Both the position numbers and the translations under genes were made by a program. From Branchiostoma lanceolatum (Eukaryota; Chordata; Leptocardii; Amphioxiformes; Branchiostomatidae), in assembly GCF_035083965.1 (NCBI RefSeq), contig NC_089729.1:13565464-13629463 (forward strand): a stretch of DNA of 64,000 bases. Direction: 5' to 3'. Positions within the stretch are counted from its first letter, which is position 1, and each line of letters opens with the position of its first letter. The notes under the pieces were generated by a model. The model was given only the letters and a program-made list of their open reading frames with translations, was not told the origin of the DNA and made no database searches. Shown here piece after piece: positions 59,501 through 64,000 of the stretch.

Positions 59501-62500
59501 TCTTGCATTTTCCTGCTGCGAAAGAAATTGCTATTTACTTCAGAAAAACAAAACAACTTTTTGTTCCACTTTTTTTTTTTTGTTATCTCTAACATTTTGT
59601 GCTTCATTTAAAAAAAAACACACAAATACATTGAGTGTTGCTTATCATTTTATGGTTTAATATTTAGTTTCTTAATTTGTGGAATATCTAGTAGTGGTGA
59701 AGATGGTGGTATTTTCATTCTAAAAGACGGGTTTTGTTTTGTGTAACATCATAATCCCCTACAACACACCCTAGCATCTCCTGAGGGTGAAAGGGGACCT
59801 CCCCATATTGGCCTCCCCATTTCCCCACCATCCCCCATGAATGATAGGTTAAATTAGTGAAATTGAGGGAGAATCGCTGACTGTGCTATTGGACGTCAGG
59901 AGGGTTGTTCCCAACGAGAGGCGGTGGCGAGGGAGGGCGGTTCAAGCGGGTGTCTCGTCGCCAGCTCGTGCAACTTTCCCTTCCCCGAATCTATCCGTTT
60001 TACACGTTTTTTAGAGGCCTTGCGTAAGGAAACTCTATCGTAGCATCCACGCTCTCCTCATTACAATATTGGTAAATCTGCCACGCTTCCAAAATGAGGG
60101 ATATTAGAGGTAACAGTGATGGATGCTGGCTTAATGTAATGGGTCCTCCAGGAGGGGGCTTAGTTTCCTGCTGGCCCCTCTACAATAGATTGGATTTTCT
60201 TCTTACCTAGGCCCACAGGACACAGAACAAATTTCCAGGATTTCAAGAGACTCCATGCCACAAGGAGATTTGAATATTTCTACAGACGAAATGAAAACTA
60301 GTCTGTATCACAGAACCTAGATATTGTAGGAAAAGTGGTATCTTTGTCTTATAAATACTGTCTCAGAAAAAGGAGTCAAACCCAATATGTTACAATTTAG
60401 ACTAAACACATGCTTTACTGTTCTACAATATTTGTCCTTTTCATGTTACTTGAGAGCACGAATTTGCTATAAAGTTATTATGTTTAAATGTGATAACTCT
60501 CACAATGCAAAAATATATAAAAGATTGCTTTGATACTAGAAAAGATAGGATTGTAATAAGTGTTACAAATTTACTTATGTTTGCCTTTATTATTTAGCGA
60601 GTAGAATTTTATGATTTGTTTTGTATCTCTCTTTTATAGTTGATCATATGAAAGTCGCTGTACTTTTTGTTGCATTAATTATTCAGTAAGTCTTCTTCAT
60701 GTAGCAGGGCAGTGTCAGGCTATTACAGCTGTTTAGGCTTTTGATTGGGTAGCTGTCCTTTTTTCTAGCAGCTGTGCATTTAGAATAACACAGTTTACAC
60801 ACTTGCACCTGCACTATAAATTCAGCACGCTCCAAATCACGTGCTAGGTTTATCGTCAGAAGCAACTCAATAGATATTGCCTAGGGGCTGGCACGGGATT
60901 TACAACAAGAATTACATCCCAATAGTTTATACTTGTGGGCATGATGTGAAATATTGGAAATCTACATTTTCCCAGGCAAAGCATTTTGAGATGGAGAAAA
61001 CCGATAATAGGAACTTGACTGGCTCTCCTCAATTAACTGGAAAAGACACATACAGCCCACAATATTATAACTAGTGCCTGTGACACATTGACAAACTGTT
61101 ATGTATTCGGGATATTAAACAATGCATTGACATTTAAAATGTGCATACACACAAAAAAGTCATAAAAAGCCTGTGATATTTTATAGAAGCTACAAAATGA
61201 AATGAAAATCAAATGTGAATTTGTCATATTTCCCAATACCTACGATATTGTGACAATATAGTTTCTCATTCTTTGGTTAAAGAATGTACATGTAGATAAT
61301 TTTGTATTCGGAGAATTGTAGGTCTATTTCTATATCAAAACATCAAATACATACATATTGAATTATAAAGAAGCAACTAATACAGCTGTCAAACAAACAG
61401 GTGACAATGTTGATACGAGAGTTAATCTTGTCTACAGGAGCAGGTGTGTATGTGTAATGGTATTCAGTCGGACAGCAGGGAGAAATAGACCTCCAATTCC
61501 CATCAGTCCAAATTCTCTTCGGCCTCGCAAATTCAATTTGTGGGTTCTCCGATTTCTGAAAAAGATATTGATTGGAATATCAATTTGAAAATTGAGTCTC
61601 AGGTGGCCATTTTTTAACTTTTGGTTTAAGTTTTCTTTGCAGCCTTTTGTTTTCTTGTGTTCTGGCAAATTTTATTTTTGTATAATAAAAATGTACAAAA
61701 AAAATAGATGAAAACTTGTATGGCAAAAGATTTGCGTGTAAGGGAAAACGTAATTCTTTCAACACTAATGACAAGCTTGCTGCATGTGGGTATATTCCCA
61801 AAGGGAATTGTAGCACAATGCTTTAATTGTACAATGCTGTATAACCATTTATAAAGAAAAGATAACATCAGGTGACCTGTGTGTCCTTTCCCATGAACTA
61901 GATCAAGGATTGTGTCTTCTTTATCAGAAAATAGCACAGGGCTTTTTCTTTATAAAAATGTTTTGTTGTTATCGATTGAGGCCATGCCATTTAAATTTGT
62001 GGGTTCTGTGGTTTTAGAAAGATGATACTGAAATGGAATATCAATAAAATAACAGAGTCTGAGAGGAAAGTCTGTCTTATGAATATGGTTGTTGGATTCA
62101 TTTTTCGTCCCAGGCTTCCAATGTTGATATTCTCTTCTTAATAATTTTTACTTAAAAATGTGTGAGAATCAAGGAAATAAATTGGTATGGCATATGTTAT
62201 TTCCAAACTGGCATACAAAATCATACAAACGCTGAGCAAGTATGGAAAACCGGTGCATGTTTTAGTCAGTACCCGTATTATGACAGTTTCTTTGAGATTG
62301 AAATTATTCTTTTTATTAATTTGATACCAATTACCCCATTTAGAAGTGGGATTTGGAACAGGAAACCCTGAGGTTTGAAGTCCCAAGCTGTCAATAAGAA
62401 CGCCAGAGGTCCCAATGAGAGTTAAGCCCTTTGGTGTTAAAAATATCCCTGGCTGTCTGGAATACTCCTGTCACATGCTTGAGGGAATGGACACTAACAT

Positions 62501-63295
62501 GGTGATTCAAAGGGCTTCTGCAATGGGCATGTGGGTGGATGGTGGATAGGTATGACAAGTCCATTCCTATTGACTTCTTGATGTCAAAACAAAGATGTCA
62601 GAATGTGTGATCATCGTTGCGGTTGGAGAACTCTGAGTAATTGTGTATGTACAATGTATGTTTGTGTTTGTGTATGTGCATGTTTTTTTTTTTTTTTACC
62701 TTCACCAAGAGGATTATGTTTTCAGATGTGCGTGTTTATGAACAGCATGACTCAAGAAGTTGTGGATGGATCTATGTGATATTTGGTATGTTGGTAGGTG
62801 TCGGTGAGATGAAGAAATAATTAGATATTGGTCCCCATAGCGGCTTTCTATGGTACTTCAGCAGGATTACTTGTGTTCTGGTTTTGGTGGGTGTGAAAGT
62901 GTGTATGTGTATGTTTGTATATGTGTGTGTTTTTGTTTGTTTGTGTGTGTGTGTTTATTCACACAATCACAGAGAAAAGTAGCTAGTTAAACTATGGTAA
63001 ATTTTGTTTTGTACAGTCCACATTTAGTACTGGATTTTAAACAATGAATCTTCCACTGTTTTCACTACAGCAACACAACAGCAGCACTGACCCAATGGCC
63101 ACACAGCATTTCGGCGCACACAACGGCCCTGAGGGCGTGGTGGACGCAGGCGGGGTCCACGACTGCAGCCAACAGACGGACCTTCCCGGCGCCGAGCACC
63201 CCGGTATGGTCCACGTGCACGGAGAGCCGCAGGTGGCAGTCGGTACAGAAACCCACGAGCAAAACACAGGTGTACAGAGCTTTAGCCAACAAACA
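34833..63295 (+). CDS. Unrecognised gene with a 28-kb intron (first exons; 3' end outside window)
   Basis: Exons 34833-35048 and 63071-63295 are joined by phase-0 GT/AG sites and give 147 residues so far. Exon 1 begins MASVQLNHDSSWDSLGSLPA and is acidic and Thr/Ser/Glu-rich. Exon 2 is rich in His, Gly, Gln and acidic residues (PMATQHFGAHNGPEGVVD). There is no domain, signal peptide or membrane segment. Such disordered, Gln/His-rich N termini with a very long first intron are common in transcription regulators, but this is inference and I recognise no family. Reading continues beyond 63295 through a GTGAGT donor. Other exons in the intron cannot be excluded; one alternative first exon is proposed at 49536-49706. 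Confidence 0.6.
35049..38700. other. First part of the 28-kb intron
   Basis: Largely unique sequence to about 36880, then a repeat block at about 36890-37295 bounded by CAGGGCT and GAATTTCGAGCCC, with inner GGTGCACTGGTGCACC. Related GTGCACC-rich fragments occur at about 2905-2990, 43095-43190 and 63325-63560. No exon seen. Confidence 0.4.
38707..39146. mobile_element. CTGTAAAT-family MITE interrupted by another element
   Basis: TA/CTGTAAAT at the left and CTTACAG/TA at the right bound a palindromic MITE of the family at 55372-55579. It is split in the middle by the element at 38826-39034. Confidence 0.65.
38826..39034. mobile_element. Foldback element, 209 bp, with 13-bp TSD
   Basis: It is flanked on both sides by AAATACAATAGTA (38813-38825 and 39035-39047). 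The interior is a long palindrome centred near 38944, with the arm CAGCATCCGCTATCTTTCGT and its complement and outer AACTGGATAAAATTT arms. A half-length copy lies near 40043-40160. The host MITE family has only one such block at this point, which confirms duplication on insertion. Confidence 0.72.
39147..41470. other. Intron segment with SINE-like and other repeat fragments
   Basis: SINE-family tails at about 39580-39720 and 40415-40530 share ACACTTATC(A/G)A...GAGTAG. An antisense fragment of the 44.6-kb repeat is at about 40550-40745. A CAGGGCTGTCTCC-related element is at about 41235-41465. No exon recognised; the 133-residue frame at 39172-39573 is not gene-like. Confidence 0.45.
41471..44562. 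other. Intron segment, low gene content
   Basis: It contains fragments of the CTGTAAAT MITE family (about 43010-43085), a GTGCACC repeat (43095-43190), a foldback element (43764-43866) and a SINE-like copy (43990-44150). No exon recognised. Confidence 0.45.
43764..43866. repeat. Foldback hairpin, 36-bp arms
   Basis: The arms GGCTTTATTTTTTAGGCTGT...CACTAC and GTAGTG...CCTAAAAAATAAAGCC are nearly perfect complements. The loop contains a further GTGTCATGATTTCGCAGCCT copy in the same orientation as the right arm. Confidence 0.7.
44563..45652. mobile_element. Transposon-like repeat, about 1.09 kb, TIR TACCTTCGCC
   Basis: It starts TACCTTCGCCGAGAAGG and ends TTGGCGAAGGTA. The left part (TGGATTG...TTTGGTATGTTGGTAGG then GGGCCCCCTAGCGGC) recurs near 29411, 40550 (antisense) and 62699. 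The middle holds the octamer-pair array. No protein-coding capacity is seen. Confidence 0.6.
44983..45520. repeat. Tandem array of inverted octamer pairs
   Basis: Four perfect pairs ATGCAAAT / ATTTGCAT start at 44983/45000, 45111/45128, 45237/45254 and 45356/45373. The start-to-start distance is 17 bases in every pair. Three pairs are followed by AATTAATGAG and the fourth by a one-base variant of it. A decayed fifth pair is at 45496/45513. The repeat period is about 119-140 bases. ATGCAAAT is the POU octamer consensus. Confidence 0.85.
46992..47189. mobile_element. CTGTAAAT-family MITE copy
   Basis: It begins CTGTAAATTTAG and ends GGTTTGCAG. The inner arms GCTGTGGTTTTATTTC and AGATAAAACCACAGC are inverted. 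The ends have drifted from the family consensus. Confidence 0.55.
47542..47588. repeat. (TG)n microsatellite
   Basis: About 23 TG units with a single interruption (TC). Confidence 0.95.
49260..49535 (+). promoter_or_regulatory. Candidate internal promoter with CArG box
   Basis: Upstream of the candidate exon are a CCAAT box (TTAACCAATGG, about 49280), a TEAD-type GCATTCC (about 49343) and a perfect SRF CArG box CCATATAAGG (49365-49374). The last could double as a TATA-like element. Their grouping within about 100 bases upstream of a GC-rich exon suggests a promoter; there is no transcript evidence. Confidence 0.35.
49536..49706 (+). CDS. Candidate alternative first coding exon
   Basis: An isolated CpG- and GC-rich block in AT-rich intron. 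From the ATG at 49536 (MNTGNQLSQLAMFRIIWPQW) the frame is open for 57 codons to GAC/GTGAGT. It ends in phase 0, compatible with the exon at 63071. The in-frame ATGs at 49518 and 49569 are alternatives. The reverse strand is also open across the block, a composition effect that weakens the case. Confidence 0.4.
51520..51650 (-). repeat. tRNA-derived SINE-like fragment
   Basis: On the minus strand, CAGTGGCATAATGGCAGGGT (A-box-like) is followed by GGGTTTGAATCCC (B-box-like), about the spacing of a tRNA gene, but without pairing acceptor stems. Confidence 0.5.
52311..52498. mobile_element. Decayed copy of the mariner-like MITE seen at 16143-16318
   Basis: It shares in order GGCTGATAAAAT, GTGGTCAC, ATACAGGATTCT, AAAAATTATCTAAGG and GGTGGTCCTTATGTAGAGG with the 16143-16318 copy. 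The terminal repeats have drifted. Confidence 0.6.
53441..53650 (+). repeat. tRNA-derived SINE
   Basis: The A-box-like TGGCTAGATCGGTCAGTGG and a perfect B box GGTTCGAATCC (53489-53499) form a tRNA-like head. The body ends in GCACTTGTGGAGAAGAG and GGGATCATCCCGTATGCTCA. The tail matches copies at about 40418-40460 and 51375-51425. The acceptor-stem halves do not pair, so it is not a tRNA gene. Confidence 0.6.
53700..53880. mobile_element. CTGTAAAT-family MITE copy, TA flanks
   Basis: It begins TA/CCATAAATTCATG and ends CAAGATTTACAG/TA. The inner segment has GTTGAAACAATTCTGTAGT, shared with several other copies in this intron. Confidence 0.62.
55372..55579. mobile_element. CTGTAAAT-family MITE, 208 bp, best-preserved copy
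   Basis: TA/CTGTAAATGCATTTAAA at the left and ACATTTCTACATTTACAG/TA at the right; TA duplicated at 55370-55371 and 55580-55581. The arms are inverted over about 40 bases (GTGGTTTTTATTT / AATATAAAACTGCCGC). No coding capacity. It serves as the reference for the family in this window. Confidence 0.75.
57601..62690. other. Repeat-poor intron region, candidate cis-regulatory block
   Basis: In contrast to the preceding 20 kb, almost no MITE or SINE signature is seen. Blocks at about 57640-58340, 58980-59420, 59760-60230 and 62380-62640 are mixed-composition, unique-looking and contain homeobox/POU-type cores (ATGCAAATT, CAATAATTAATGATC, CCAATTAGG, GTCAATAA). They have no coding potential. This could be an array of conserved noncoding enhancers; conservation has not been tested. 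Confidence 0.35.
62697..62885 (+). repeat. Partial copy of the TACCTTCGCC repeat
   Basis: It starts TTACCTTCACCAAGAGGATT after a T run and contains TTTGGTATGTTGGTAGGTGT and CCCATAGCGGCTTTCTATGG, matching the left part of the element at 44563-45652. GT-rich low-complexity sequence follows to about 62955. Confidence 0.6.
63071..63295 (+). CDS. Second coding exon of the unrecognised gene
   Basis: 75 codons between a TTCACTACAG acceptor and a GTGAGT donor, phase 0 at both ends. It is a GC-rich island in AT-rich DNA with coding-like composition. It encodes QHNSSTDPMATQHF through NTGVQSFSQQT. The frame upstream of the acceptor is also open for nine codons from an ATG, so an internal start cannot be fully excluded. 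Confidence 0.65.
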
Positions 63296-64000
63296 GTGAG
63301 TCGACCTTCATGTTCAACGTACAGTGCTGAAAATTCATTTTTCTGGTGTACCTACACTGTAGCCTAGACATTTCGGTTCACAGAAAAAATTTGGGCGCAC
63401 AACATAAAGTCAAATAGAATGTCTGTGAAACACAATTGCAATCCTTACAGCTTCTCTTCAGAGCTTGAAGTAGGAAATAGTATGGCTAACTTCAGAATTT
63501 CAAGCAGTATTACAACAAAGGTTTTATTATTTTTATCTGACACAAAAGTATTTCGAGCCCTGACAACATACCTTGAAGCACAGTCATACAGGGTAGAAAT
63601 ATTCCAGCTGTTTGATAAGGGAACTTGATACCAATCGTATGTAAAAGGAGACCCATTTGCCCCTGTACAAAATGCCAGCAATGTTTTCAGGAGATAATTT
63701 TAGCCATCATTTAACATGTACGTGTATATAAACCCCATGTTTTGGTTCAAATCTCAAAAAAGCTATCAATATACGTTATAAATATATCTCCTGTTGTTAT
63801 CATGATAAAAGTAAATAGAAATTGTAAAGAACAGTTGATGTTTCTGAATCTCCAAGCACATGTTCGGGCAGACAATTGCAACATTTTGTAAACGGCCGGC
63901 TTTTCTTGTACAGTCATTATTGTCCACCCAACATCTGCTTGGAGATTACATGTTTCTGAACATAAAAACAACACTTTAACCAACACCTTAGAAATGTGAA
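63296..64000 (+). other. Intron sequence after the second exon of the unrecognised gene
   Basis: A GTGCACC-type repeat relative lies at about 63325-63562, ending TATTTCGAGCCCTG. No further exon before the window ends. Confidence 0.45.

Noticed and set aside
1..64000. Prokaryotic features, CRISPR arrays, rRNA, riboswitches
   Set aside because: No regularly spaced spacer-repeat structure or prokaryotic gene organisation; the window is plainly intron-containing eukaryotic DNA.

Overview
This is eukaryotic nuclear DNA: short coding exons separated by long introns, consensus GT/AG splice sites, and a dense load of miniature DNA transposons, tRNA-derived SINE-like repeats and microsatellites. The encoded proteins resemble chordate ones, but the compact genes and the repeat types fit an invertebrate deuterostome best. 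My best guess is a cephalochordate (amphioxus, Branchiostoma-like); this is inference from gene and repeat style, not a database result.

Layout. (1) About 995-6367, plus strand: the last seven coding exons of a CLEC16A/Ema-type endosome and autophagy regulator whose 5' part lies outside the window. (2) 9738-11854, plus strand: a complete four-exon survivin (BIRC5) gene with a polyadenylation signal. (3) 14626-20051, plus strand: a complete five-exon mitochondrial release factor, MTRF1L type, with a targeting presequence, PxT codon-recognition motif and GGQ catalytic motif. (4) 20052-26830: gene-poor DNA with several transposons that can be delimited by terminal inverted repeats (TIRs) and target-site duplications (TSDs). 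(5) 31120-26831, minus strand: a two-exon neuronal-calcium-sensor-like EF-hand protein. Its terminal 3' splice site and the start of its last exon have been tandemly duplicated about five times in the intron. (6) From 34833, plus strand: the first coding exon of an unrecognised gene. After a 28-kb intron, a phase-compatible exon lies at 63071-63295 and the gene continues beyond the window. An additional phase-compatible first exon is proposed at 49536-49706. The long intron and the head-to-head position with the calcium-sensor gene suggest a developmentally regulated locus, but I could not name the protein.

The four recognisable genes do unrelated jobs (autophagy, mitosis, mitochondrial translation, calcium signalling) and show no operon-like organisation. 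Strongest second-look items: the duplicated splice-acceptor array (27061-27710); a tandem array of inverted POU-octamer pairs with exactly constant 17-bp spacing inside a transposon-like repeat (44983-45520); the candidate alternative promoter and first exon near 49.4-49.7 kb; a foldback element nested in another MITE with a 13-bp TSD (38826-39034); and a 1.1-kb element that splits a repeat copy at 23854-24959. No CRISPR, rRNA, convincing tRNA gene or prokaryotic feature was seen.
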